The notes beneath the pieces were generated by a model that had not been told where the DNA came from, did not search any database, and worked only from the letters and a program-made list of their open reading frames with translations. This document shows positions 1 to 5,246 of a stretch of DNA of 16,264 nt, piece after piece. Made by a program: the position numbers and the translations under genes. The stretch spans positions 1 through 16,264 of the forward strand of contig DAOUKH010000018.1 of the NCBI GenBank assembly GCA_034421515.1, given 5' to 3'. The number at the start of each line of letters is the position of its first letter. Positions within the stretch are counted from its first letter, which is position 1. This DNA comes from DAOUKH01 sp034421515. Lineage in GTDB: Bacteria > Chloroflexota > Dehalococcoidia > SHYB01.

Positions 1-121
1 CACCAAGGTCGTTGATGACGACCTTCGCTCCCTCTTCGGCGAAGGCCAGCGCGATGCCGCGTCCGATGCCGCCGCCCGCGCCGGTGACCACCGCGATCTT
101 CCCTTGTAGCAACTCGCCCAT
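1..121 (-). CDS. Short-chain dehydrogenase/reductase, N-terminal part (cut by window edge)
   Basis: Only the first 40 codons are present; the gene runs off the left edge. The start is the ATG at 121. The translation begins MGELLQGKIAVVTGAG and continues with GGIG, the Rossmann dinucleotide-binding motif TGxxxGxG of classical SDRs at residues 14-21; VVINDLG follows at the end of beta-2. The Asp at the end of beta-2 suggests preference for NAD(H) over NADP(H), which is family knowledge and only indicative. It is third in a minus-strand operon, 44 nt after the MaoC-like dehydratase gene, so a 3-hydroxyacyl-CoA dehydrogenase or 3-ketoacyl reductase acting on the product of the dehydratase pair is the likeliest role. 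Substrate is inferred; catalytic residues lie outside the window. Confidence 0.9.
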   Translation of the reverse strand, partial: MGELLQGKIAVVTGAGGGIGRGIALAFAEEGAKVVINDLG

Positions 122-165
122 CGTTCTCCTCTCGACTGTCGCCTGAAGCCGGTCGTCGGCCGGCG

Positions 166-588
166 CTACCGCGTGGGCAGCTCCAAGGTCGCCGCGCCTG
201 GCGTGGTCTTTTCGCCCTTGCTGTTCTGCAGCCAGATGTTGCAGTCGACCAGGTGTTTGCCGTCTTCCTCGTACTTGCGGGAGACGGTGCCGGTGAGCAC
301 GAGGTCCTCGTCGGTCACGTCCATGCCGCGGTACTGCACGCTCAGCTTGCGGAGGCGCGCGCCGGGGCCCGCCCATCCGGTGACGAGCTGACCCAGCCAG
401 GCGTTCTTGAGCGCGCCGTGGATGATGACCTCGGGCAGGTTGTTGTTCAGCGCAAAGTCTTTGTCGTAGTGGATCTGATAGAAGTCCAGCGACGCGCCGG
501 CGTACATCACCAGTTGCTGCGTGGAGCAGTTCTTCTTGAGCTCGGGGATGTCAGTCCCCTCCCTCACGTCTTCCCAATAGACAGCCAC
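166..588 (-). CDS. MaoC-like dehydratase (hot-dog fold)
   Basis: A 140-residue single hot-dog protein of the MaoC/(R)-enoyl-CoA hydratase family. The segment SLDFYQIHYDKDFA carries the family's catalytic Asp (D35) and His (H40) in the usual D-x4-H spacing, followed by the conserved HGA-type helix (IIHGALKNAWLG). The start is GTG at 588, chosen because AAGGAG lies 6 nt upstream and overlaps the end of the preceding gene. The upstream FAS1-like dehydratase ends 16 nt before this start, so the two are cotranscribed and probably form a heteromeric dehydratase, as in mycobacterial HadAB or the ChsH1/ChsH2 pairs, with this protein supplying the catalytic residues. Reaction: reversible hydration/dehydration of an acyl thioester. 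The precise substrate cannot be read from the sequence. Confidence 0.88.
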   Translation of the reverse strand: MAVYWEDVREGTDIPELKKNCSTQQLVMYAGASLDFYQIHYDKDFALNNNLPEVIIHGALKNAWLGQLVTGWAGPGARLRKLSVQYRGMDVTDEDLVLTGTVSRKYEEDGKHLVDCNIWLQNSKGEKTTPGAATLELPTR

Positions 589-604
589 GTATCGCTCCTT
601 GCCG

Positions 605-1060
605 CTAGTAGAGAATCCGCGTTGAGGTCTGCGTCGCCACGGTCTTGCCCGCTTGGTTGGAGTAGGTGGTGATGACCCGCCCGATGAACATGTCGCCCAT
701 CCGGCCCGACTTGACGTTCATGTCCAGATGCTCCGCGGTCACCGTGATCGTGTCGCCGGGGTGCACCGGCTCGAAGTATTCCCACTCGCTCCCGCCGTCG
801 AGGACGCGGTCGAGGCCGCTCTCCGTCCTGGGGTCCATGGGCAGTGCCTCGGGGATCATGCAGCGGAGAAAGGTGGGGGAGACCGTGACGTCGCTGTAGC
901 CGTGCTTCTTCGCGAACTCGGCATCGCGGTAGAGCGGGTTGTCGTCGCCGATGGCCTCGGCGAAGCGCTGCACGTGCCAGCGTTCGACGGGATAGCTGAC
1001 CGGCTTCGACTTCACGCCGATGGCGGCGCGCATCTTCTCGGTAATGATTTCCTTGGGCAT
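605..1060 (-). CDS. FAS1-like dehydratase domain protein (MaoC partner subunit)
   Basis: A 151-residue hot-dog protein matching the FAS1-like dehydratase (MaoC_dehydrat_N) pattern: YPVERWHVQRFAEAIGDDNP, then PLYRDAEFAKKHGY and TVSPTF, which is the usual N-terminal half of two-part dehydratases. The same frame is open upstream to 1186, but the ATG at 1060 (MPKEIITEK) is preferred: it has GGAG 6 nt upstream and begins where family members begin, and the extra 42 residues are low-complexity and overlap the promoter. It ends 16 nt before the MaoC-like gene. Subunits of this type usually lack the hydratase D/H pair and help bind the acyl-CoA or acyl-ACP chain, which fits the catalytic pair being in the neighbour. 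First gene of the operon, behind the promoter at 1114-1143. Confidence 0.86.
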   Translation of the reverse strand: MPKEIITEKMRAAIGVKSKPVSYPVERWHVQRFAEAIGDDNPLYRDAEFAKKHGYSDVTVSPTFLRCMIPEALPMDPRTESGLDRVLDGGSEWEYFEPVHPGDTITVTAEHLDMNVKSGRMGDMFIGRVITTYSNQAGKTVATQTSTRILY

Positions 1061-1113
1061 ACGCGTCTCCGGATGGCGCGCGAACGGGGTGCTGCGGAAG
1101 CGGGACTCGGGGC

Positions 1114-1143
1114 AGTGTAGCCCACGCCGTTCGGGAGTGTCAA
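1114..1143 (-). promoter_or_regulatory. Sigma-70-type promoter of the dehydratase/SDR operon
   Basis: On the minus strand a perfect TTGACA (1143-1138) is followed by an 18-nt spacer and TACACT (1119-1114, 4 of 6 matches to TATAAT). Transcription would start near 1107, leaving a leader of about 47 nt before the ATG at 1060. This is the best -35/-10 pair I found in the window. Confidence 0.6.
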
Positions 1144-1238
1144 CGGAATGGGAAGGGGTTGGGAAGGCGGTCGGCGAGCGTTCCATGCGTCGTTCGCGTG
1201 GAGTAAGATATCCGCATCCTTCGCGATGGAGAGCAGCA

Positions 1239-1589
1239 ATGGCAACCAGTGCGGCCGTTGAGGGCGAATTGAGCGTGACGAGCCTCGTCGGGGGGACTCA
1301 GATTCAAATGAATAGCCGGCCATTCCGCGGCGGCAAAGTCAAAGCCTTGCTTGGAGGCTGCGAGATTGATCTGCGCGGCGCGACCCTCGGCGCCGACGGA
1401 GCGAAGCTCAACGTCCTGATCGGCCTCGGCGGCGTGACGATTCGCGTTCCGGAGGACTGGGCTGTGAACGTGCGCCGGGGGACGATCTTGGGCTCGGTCT
1501 CCTCCAGACGTCCCCAGCCCGCCTCGCCTACGGGCGAGCTCACCGTCACCGGACTGACGCTCGTTGGCGGCGTGGATATACGTTCCTGA
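1239..1589 (+). CDS. Stand-alone LiaF-C-like (cell-wall-active antibiotic response) beta-repeat protein
   Basis: A 116-residue protein resembling the C-terminal domain of LiaF/YvqF-type proteins. Around residues 29-72 it has the typical FRGGKVKALLGGCEIDLRGA and then RVPEDWAVNV. Four glycine turns of the form (L/V)xGGxxI recur near residues 17, 38, 63 and 108, as expected for a short beta-solenoid. The frame is open from 1020, but the ATG at 1239 has GGAGAG about 7 nt upstream and starts the recognisable domain. Unlike full LiaF there is no membrane segment and no N-terminal DUF1707-like region, so it should be cytoplasmic. Known LiaF proteins repress a two-component kinase; here no kinase or regulator is adjacent, so the role is unknown. 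It converges on the cupin gene with a 12-nt gap. Confidence 0.72.
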   Translation: MATSAAVEGELSVTSLVGGTQIQMNSRPFRGGKVKALLGGCEIDLRGATLGADGAKLNVLIGLGGVTIRVPEDWAVNVRRGTILGSVSSRRPQPASPTGELTVTGLTLVGGVDIRS

Positions 1590-1601
1590 GCCAGGCGTCC
1601 G

Positions 1602-1958
1602 TTAGTCGGCGATAGGCGCGAAGAGGAAGATGTAGCGCTCGCAGCCGTCGCGGAAGCGCAGAATGTGCCCCTCGCCCGACGTGTCCTCGACTTGGATCAC
1701 GTCGCCCGGCCCCACAGCCATCCGTTGGCCGTCGCCCATGATGACGTCGATGTCTCCCTCGAGCACCACGAGGTACTGATTGCGCGGCGCGGGGTGCAGG
1801 TCGGGCATCGTCCCGGTCGACACCCGGATATTCGCCCGGCCGCCCAACGCCCGGAGCACGGCGGACTCGACGGTGCCGCTTTCCCGGCTGAGGCCGAGCG
1901 GCAGCTCTTCGAGGTGCGAGCGCTGGTCGGGGCCGGTGTACATGCGGATGAGCTTCAT
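1602..1958 (-). CDS. Small single-domain cupin protein
   Basis: A 118-residue cupin. Motif 1 is degenerate: the segment around DLHPAPRNQYLVVLEG has H55, but the second His is Ala and the Glu position is Q61. Motif 2 has GPGD (83-86) and GEGH with H98. Only two of the four usual metal ligands are therefore evident; the HPAPR.Q pattern is, as far as I recall, conserved in a cupin subgroup, so this may be a family property rather than decay. The start is ATG 1958 with GGAGG 5 nt upstream. It is a monocistronic minus-strand gene, convergent with the LiaF-C-like gene and divergent from the CFA synthase gene. A small-molecule-binding or isomerase-like role is possible; I cannot assign a substrate. 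Confidence 0.78.
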   Translation of the reverse strand: MKLIRMYTGPDQRSHLEELPLGLSRESGTVESAVLRALGGRANIRVSTGTMPDLHPAPRNQYLVVLEGDIDVIMGDGQRMAVGPGDVIQVEDTSGEGHILRFRDGCERYIFLFAPIAD

Positions 1959-2034
1959 GTGGACCTCCGCCCGCGGCCGCCGGCGCCGGGGCGGGCCGAT
2001 GGTAGCACGCCGACCCGGCGCCCGCCGCGCCGAT

Positions 2035-2063
2035 TCGCCACAGCCTCGGGCTGTCGCTACAAT
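2035..2063 (+). promoter_or_regulatory. Candidate promoter of the CFA synthase gene
   Basis: TCGCCA (2035-2040, 4 of 6 to TTGACA), 17-nt spacer, TACAAT (2058-2063, 5 of 6 to TATAAT). It lies about 40 nt upstream of the ATG at 2105 in the divergent gap with the cupin gene. Confidence 0.4.
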
Positions 2064-2104
2064 GCGCGGCGCAGCCTCGCCGTAGCGGCGGGCGGGAGGG
2101 AAGC

Positions 2105-3367
2105 ATGACCGCGGACCCCGCCATTCTCCAAACGCGACCCACCTTCACCCAGGGCCTCGCCCGCTCGATCGGTCTCAGGGCCGTGCGACGCATCATCAAG
2201 CGCGGTGTGCTGCGGGTGAGAATGCCCGACGGCGAGGAGCTCGTGATCGGCGAGGACCCCGACCTCGGCGAGGCGCGGGTGGAGATACGCAGCCCGGAGT
2301 TCTTTAGCCGCGTACTGTTTAACGGCGAGATCGGCTTCGGCGAGGCCTACATGGACGGCCTGTGGACCACGCCCGACCTCGTCGGGCTGCTCTACCTCGC
2401 CATCGCCAACCGCGAGAACGCCAAGCGGGAGCTTGGGAAGCTCAGCTTCCTTTCACGGTTCCGCAACCGCCGCCGGCACGTCGGCCGCCGCAACTCGAAG
2501 TCGAATGCCGAGCGCAACATCCACGACCACTACGACCTCGGCAACCGATTCTTCCCGCTCTTCCTCGACGAGTCCCTTACCTACTCGTGCGCGCTTTTTG
2601 AGTCGAGCGGCCAGTCCCTCCAGGACGCCCAGGCGGCGAAGTACCGGGCGATGTGCGAGAAGGCCGGGGTGCAGCGGGGCGACCGCATTCTCGAAATCGG
2701 CACGGGCTGGGGCGGCTTCGCGCTCTTCGCCGCCCGCGAGTACGACTGCCACGTGACGACCATCAGCATCTCGGGCGAGCAGGTCGCGCTGGCCCGCGAG
2801 CGCGTCCGCGAGGCCGGCCTGGAAGACCGGATCGACGTACGCTTCCAGGACTACCGCGACGTCACCGGCGAGTTTGACCGCATCATCTCCATCGAGATGT
2901 TCGAGGCCGTCGGCGTCGAGTACTTCGAGACCTTCTTCCGCAAGTGCGACGAGTCGCTGCGGCCCGGAGGCCGCATGTGCATGCAGGTGATCACCGTCCC
3001 CGACCGCAACTTCGCGGCGCAGCGCGACGGGGTGAACTGGCTCCAGAAGTACATCTTCCCCGGCGGCGTCCTGCCATCGGTCAGCGCGATGGAGCAGGCG
3101 CTTCAGCCCACGAGTCTCCTGATGACGCGCATTCAGGACATCGGCAGGCACTACGCGGCGACGCTGAAGCTGTGGCGCGAGCAGTTCTTCGCCAACCTCG
3201 ACCAGGTGAAGGCGCAGGGCTTCGACGACCGCTTCGTCAATATGTGGGAGTACTATCTCGCCTCGTGCGAGGCCGCCTTCCGTGCCCGCTCCATCACCGA
3301 CGTGCAGGTCGTCTTCGAGAAGCCGGAGAACGCCGCCGTCGCCACCGCCCTCGCCGCAACCCCGTAG
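2105..3367 (+). CDS. cfa: Cyclopropane-fatty-acyl-phospholipid synthase family methyltransferase
   Basis: A 420-residue SAM-dependent enzyme that would add a methylene (or methyl) carbon across the double bond of unsaturated acyl chains in membrane phospholipids. Residues 1-130 form the N-terminal lipid-binding domain seen in bacterial CFA synthases, with the hallmark FFSRVLFNGEIGFGEAYMDG. The catalytic domain follows: HDHYDLGN and TYSCALF (Cys about 162), the SAM motif EIGTGWGG at 197-204, SIEMFEAVG with the conserved Glu at 267, QKYIFPGG near 315-322, IGRHYAATLKLW with His 349, and WEYYLASCEAAF (Tyr 383/384), the region that holds the bicarbonate-binding Tyr in E. coli Cfa. Start ATG 2105 has GGAGGG upstream. 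Full length and intact. The product could be a cyclopropane or a methyl-branched chain (e.g. 10-methyl, as in mycobacterial UfaA1-like enzymes); sequence alone does not decide. It stands alone in its transcription unit. Confidence 0.92.
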   Translation: MTADPAILQTRPTFTQGLARSIGLRAVRRIIKRGVLRVRMPDGEELVIGEDPDLGEARVEIRSPEFFSRVLFNGEIGFGEAYMDGLWTTPDLVGLLYLAIANRENAKRELGKLSFLSRFRNRRRHVGRRNSKSNAERNIHDHYDLGNRFFPLFLDESLTYSCALFESSGQSLQDAQAAKYRAMCEKAGVQRGDRILEIGTGWGGFALFAAREYDCHVTTISISGEQVALARERVREAGLEDRIDVRFQDYRDVTGEFDRIISIEMFEAVGVEYFETFFRKCDESLRPGGRMCMQVITVPDRNFAAQRDGVNWLQKYIFPGGVLPSVSAMEQALQPTSLLMTRIQDIGRHYAATLKLWREQFFANLDQVKAQGFDDRFVNMWEYYLASCEAAFRARSITDVQVVFEKPENAAVATALAATP

Positions 3368-3420
3368 CATCGCCGATCGTGGCAATGCTCCCAATCTCCC
3401 TCTGGAAGGCCGCCCCCTTA

Positions 3421-3790
3421 AACCTCTCTCCCCCCGGGAGAGACTGAGAGAGGGCCGGGGCCGGGAGAGGTCTTGCCTCTTCCCCCGAAGCCTTTGGGTA
3501 GCCCGTCGGCAAGCCGAAGAGGGGTGGCGCGGGGATGTTCTCTCCCTCTCCCGCTGGGAGAGGGTTGGGGTGAGGGCGGGGGGCTGGGAGGGGTGCGCCA
3601 ACGTCAACGCAGCCTGCGGCCCCTTTCTGCACAGGCCTCCTCTGGGGGAGCACCCTAAGCCTCCCCTGAAGGGGGAGCACCCTAAACCTCTCCCCCGCTG
3701 GGGGAGATTGAGAGAGGGTGGGGGGCCGAGAGGGGTAGGCCAAACCTCGACGTAGTCCGCAGCCCCGTTTTCCGAAGGCCCCCAGAGGGG
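3421..3790. repeat. Cluster of palindromic (REP-like) intergenic repeats
   Basis: The 454-nt gap 3368-3821 holds no convincing gene; it is filled with repeats. Perfect or near-perfect stems lie at 3426-3432/3436-3442, 3544-3552/3556-3564 (9 bp, loop GCT), 3661-3667/3671-3677 (one G-T pair) and 3690-3696/3700-3706 (loop GCT). Units at 3421-3454 and 3684-3718 share the frame AACCTCTC..CCC..GGGxGAGA.TGAGAGAGGG. In addition a segment of about 65 nt starting near 3588 (core GCCAACGTCAACGCAG) recurs with substitutions near 3728, about 141 nt later, so the composite was duplicated in tandem. A related copy occurs at 10789-10826. No terminal T-run makes these classical terminators, though they may end or stabilise the cfa transcript. 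Confidence 0.75.
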
Positions 3791-3821
3791 GGTCATGGTA
3801 GCGGACCCCCATAGCCCGCCC

Positions 3822-4379
3822 CTACCCCCGCATCTGCGCGGCAAACTCGTCGACGGTGAGCGTGTTGCCGAAGACGCTGCCGGTGAGGACCCGGTGGGCC
3901 TCCTCGTTGGGGTCGGCGATGGCGTCGGAGAGAATGCCGACCTGATACGAGCTGTCGGCCCCCCAGCACGCCGTGTACATGATCGCGCCCGTCGTGCGCA
4001 CGCCCATGAGAACGATCTGCGACAGTCCCTGCGCCCGCAGGACGTCGTCGAGGTCGGTGGCGGCGAATGCGCCGACGCGCCGCTTGCGGAGGATGATCTC
4101 GCCGTCGGCGTAGACGTCGGGATGCGGCTCGACCTGCGGCCCGCCGTCCTCCATCGCCACGCCGGCGTTCTTGAATCCCTCGAAGCCGCTGCCTGGGACG
4201 ACCTCGGGATAGCCGGGACGGAACTGCACGATGCCGTGCAGCACCGGGACACCGGCGGCCCGCGCCGCCTCCGCCGCCCGCCGTCCGTTCGCCACCAGCC
4301 ACGCGTCGTAGTTCGCCATGATGCCCTTCGTCATCGAGAGCGCGATCAGCGCCGTCTTGGCCGGGTCGAATGTGGTCAC
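3822..4379 (-). CDS. Isochorismatase-fold (cysteine hydrolase family) protein lacking two catalytic residues
   Basis: A 185-residue single-domain protein of the isochorismatase-like hydrolase fold. The order of elements fits the family: beta-1 TALIALSM, a central RKRRVGAFAATDLDDVL, MGVRTTGAIMYTA and SDAIADPNEEAHRVLTGSVF. The family triad is Asp-Lys-Cys. Here K99 (in KRRVGAF) is kept, but the Asp after beta-1 is S15 and the nucleophile position in the GVxTxxC motif is A132; the only cysteine is C138, six residues further on. Hydrolysis of the nicotinamidase or carbamoylase type is therefore unlikely by the usual mechanism. The start is GTG 4379 with GGAGGA 5 nt upstream. It lies downstream of the peroxiredoxin gene on the same strand, but a strong palindromic terminator separates them. 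It may be a binding protein or catalyse something different. Confidence 0.82.
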   Translation of the reverse strand: MTTFDPAKTALIALSMTKGIMANYDAWLVANGRRAAEAARAAGVPVLHGIVQFRPGYPEVVPGSGFEGFKNAGVAMEDGGPQVEPHPDVYADGEIILRKRRVGAFAATDLDDVLRAQGLSQIVLMGVRTTGAIMYTACWGADSSYQVGILSDAIADPNEEAHRVLTGSVFGNTLTVDEFAAQMRG

Positions 4380-4467
4380 GATCTTCCTCCGGCGAATGCT
4401 GCGCTCGGAGCGCGGCGTTCAACGCCGCGCAGTCTAGCAAAACTGGGGCGCCGTCGGCGCGCGACGC

Positions 4468-4497
4468 AAGAAGGCCCGGGCATGCCCGGGCCTTCTT
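4468..4497 (-). terminator. Perfect 30-bp palindrome, terminator of the peroxiredoxin gene
   Basis: The 30 bases at 4468-4497 equal their own reverse complement (centre CCCGGGCATGCCCGGG, arms AAGAAGG / CCTTCTT). It begins about 20 nt downstream of the TAG of the peroxiredoxin gene and its 3' arm ends CCUUCUU, so it can act as an intrinsic terminator with a short U-rich tail. The gap 4380-4517 holds nothing else that I recognise. Confidence 0.65.
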
Positions 4498-4517
4498 CGC
4501 TTCCGTTCGGTACGGGG

Positions 4518-4970
4518 CTAGAGCTTGTCGACTTCCGCGAGTACGGCGTCGACTTGGGGCAGGCCGCTGGAGAAGATCTCCTTGTGGCGGATCACACCCT
4601 CGCCGTCGATGATGATCACGGCGCGGCGCGCCATCCCCGCGTCCTCGTTGTAGACGCCGTAGGCCGCGGCCACCGCCCCCTTGGGGTGGTAGTCCCCAAG
4701 GATCGGATGGGCGATCCCACCGAGGCTGGTGGCGAACGCCTTCTGGCTGAACTGGCTGTCGGTGCTTGCGCTCAAAACCTGAGCGCCCTTCTCCTCGAAC
4801 CGCTTGCCGGCCAAGTGGAACGAGGAGACCTGGTTCGCTCAGCCGCCGGTGAAGGCGGCGGGGAACCATCCCAGAACGACGGTCTTACCCTTGAAGTCGC
4901 TCAGGCTGACCTTCCCCGTCGACGATGGCAGGGAAAAGTCAGGAGCCTTGTCTCCTACTTCTGCTGACAT
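4518..4970 (-). CDS. Selenocysteine-containing AhpE-type peroxiredoxin (in-frame TGA at codon 44)
   Basis: A 150-residue AhpC/TSA-family peroxiredoxin if the TGA at 4841-4839 is read as selenocysteine. Residues 1-43 begin MSAEVGDKAPDFSLPSS and end WFPAAFTGG; the TGA is codon 44; ANQVSSFHLAGKRF continues in the same frame to a TAG at 4518. The active site is PxxxTxxU (P37, T41, U44), exactly where the peroxidatic Cys of peroxiredoxins sits, and R116 in NEDAGMARRA is the conserved Arg. The C-terminal half (DYHPKGAVAAAYGVYNEDAG) matches mycobacterial AhpE closely by memory. No cysteine occurs anywhere in the protein, so it would be a 1-Sec enzyme needing an external thiol reductant to reduce peroxides in the cytoplasm. 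ATG 4970 has AAGGGAG about 6 nt upstream. A SECIS-like hairpin follows the TGA. The alternative is a pseudogene or a sequencing error, but there is no other lesion. An ordinary call would give only a fragment from 4814. Confidence 0.88.
4790..4828 (-). promoter_or_regulatory. Bacterial SECIS-like hairpin downstream of the Sec UGA
   Basis: On the minus strand, 10 nt after the TGA, TCTCCTCG (4828-4821) pairs perfectly with CGAGGAGA (4797-4790). Inside are unpaired TT/TT, a CC-GG pair, an A/C mismatch, and CUUG (4815-4812) pairing with CAAG (4806-4803) around the loop GCCGG. The loop begins 28 nt after the UGA and its first base is G. Known bacterial SECIS elements lie within the coding region just after the UGA, with the apical loop about 16-37 nt away and a G at the start of the loop, so the geometry fits SelB recruitment. 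Confidence 0.7.
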
Positions 4971-5017
4971 GGAGTCTCCCTTCGTGGAATGCGGTGGGCC
5001 GCTCGCGCGGCCGGCCC

Positions 5018-5023
5018 ATTATA
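5018..5023 (-). promoter_or_regulatory. Perfect -10 box upstream of the selenoperoxiredoxin gene
   Basis: TATAAT on the minus strand (5023-5018), 48 nt upstream of the ATG at 4970. No good -35 is visible at 16-18 nt. The start of the transcript could fold TGGGCCG/CGGCCCA (5018-5012 partly overlapping, with 5001-4995). Confidence 0.4.
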
Positions 5024-5091
5024 CCCGCCCGCTCGTGTCCGTGCGCCCGTGCCGGCATCACGACCGATTCGTGGCGCCGCTGGGGCGCTTT

Positions 5092-5100
5092 TGGTATAGT
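5092..5100 (+). promoter_or_regulatory. Extended -10 promoter of the tRNA-Gly gene
   Basis: TGGTATAGT at 5092-5100: TATAGT (5 of 6 to TATAAT) preceded by TG, an extended -10. Transcription would start near 5107, about 10 nt before the mature tRNA. The -35 region (about 5072) is weak. Confidence 0.45.
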
Positions 5101-5116
5101 GGGCCTACCCCCGCGA

Positions 5117-5191
5117 GCGGAAGTGGCTCAGTGGTAGAGCATCTCCTTGCCAAGGAGAGGGTCGCGGGTTCGAATCCCGTCTTCCGCTCCA
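5117..5191 (+). tRNA. tRNA-Gly (anticodon GCC), CCA encoded
   Basis: Cloverleaf visible: acceptor GCGGAAG (5117-5123) pairs with CTTCCGC (5181-5187); D arm GCTC..GAGC; anticodon stem TCTCC/GGAGA with loop TTGCCAA and anticodon GCC at 5149-5151; T arm with GGTTCGAATCC; discriminator T at 5188, as usual for bacterial tRNA-Gly; CCA at 5189-5191 is encoded. It is not a tRNA-Sec. It is divergent from the selenoperoxiredoxin gene and upstream of the alpha/beta hydrolase gene. Confidence 0.97.
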
Positions 5192-5246
5192 TTCTTCCTC
5201 CCATCATCGTTGGCCGGGCGACCTGCTTGGCGTGCCGGAGGGACGC

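Noticed and set aside
3421..3790. CRISPR array or coding sequence in the repeat-rich gap
   Set aside because: The repeats are palindromic, unequal in spacing and without unique spacers; translated frames give only low-complexity Pro/Arg/Gly peptides.
2453..4252. Minus-strand open frame of 599 codons
   Set aside because: It is antisense to the CFA synthase, passes through the palindromic repeats and overlaps the isochorismatase-fold gene in another frame; no domain is visible.
4518..4814. Peroxiredoxin starting at the internal ATG 4814 as a separate short protein
   Set aside because: It would lack the first strands and the whole active site; the in-frame upstream part has a good ribosome site and normal N-terminus, so the full 4970-4518 frame with Sec is the better model.
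4839..4841. TGA as a frameshift or pseudogene mark in the peroxiredoxin gene
   Set aside because: The frame is the same on both sides, there is no other lesion, the codon sits exactly at the peroxidatic position and a SECIS-like hairpin follows. A base-calling error cannot be fully excluded.
5117..5191. tRNA beside the selenoprotein gene as a tRNA-Sec
   Set aside because: The anticodon is GCC, the acceptor stem is 7 bp and there is no long variable arm; it is an ordinary tRNA-Gly.
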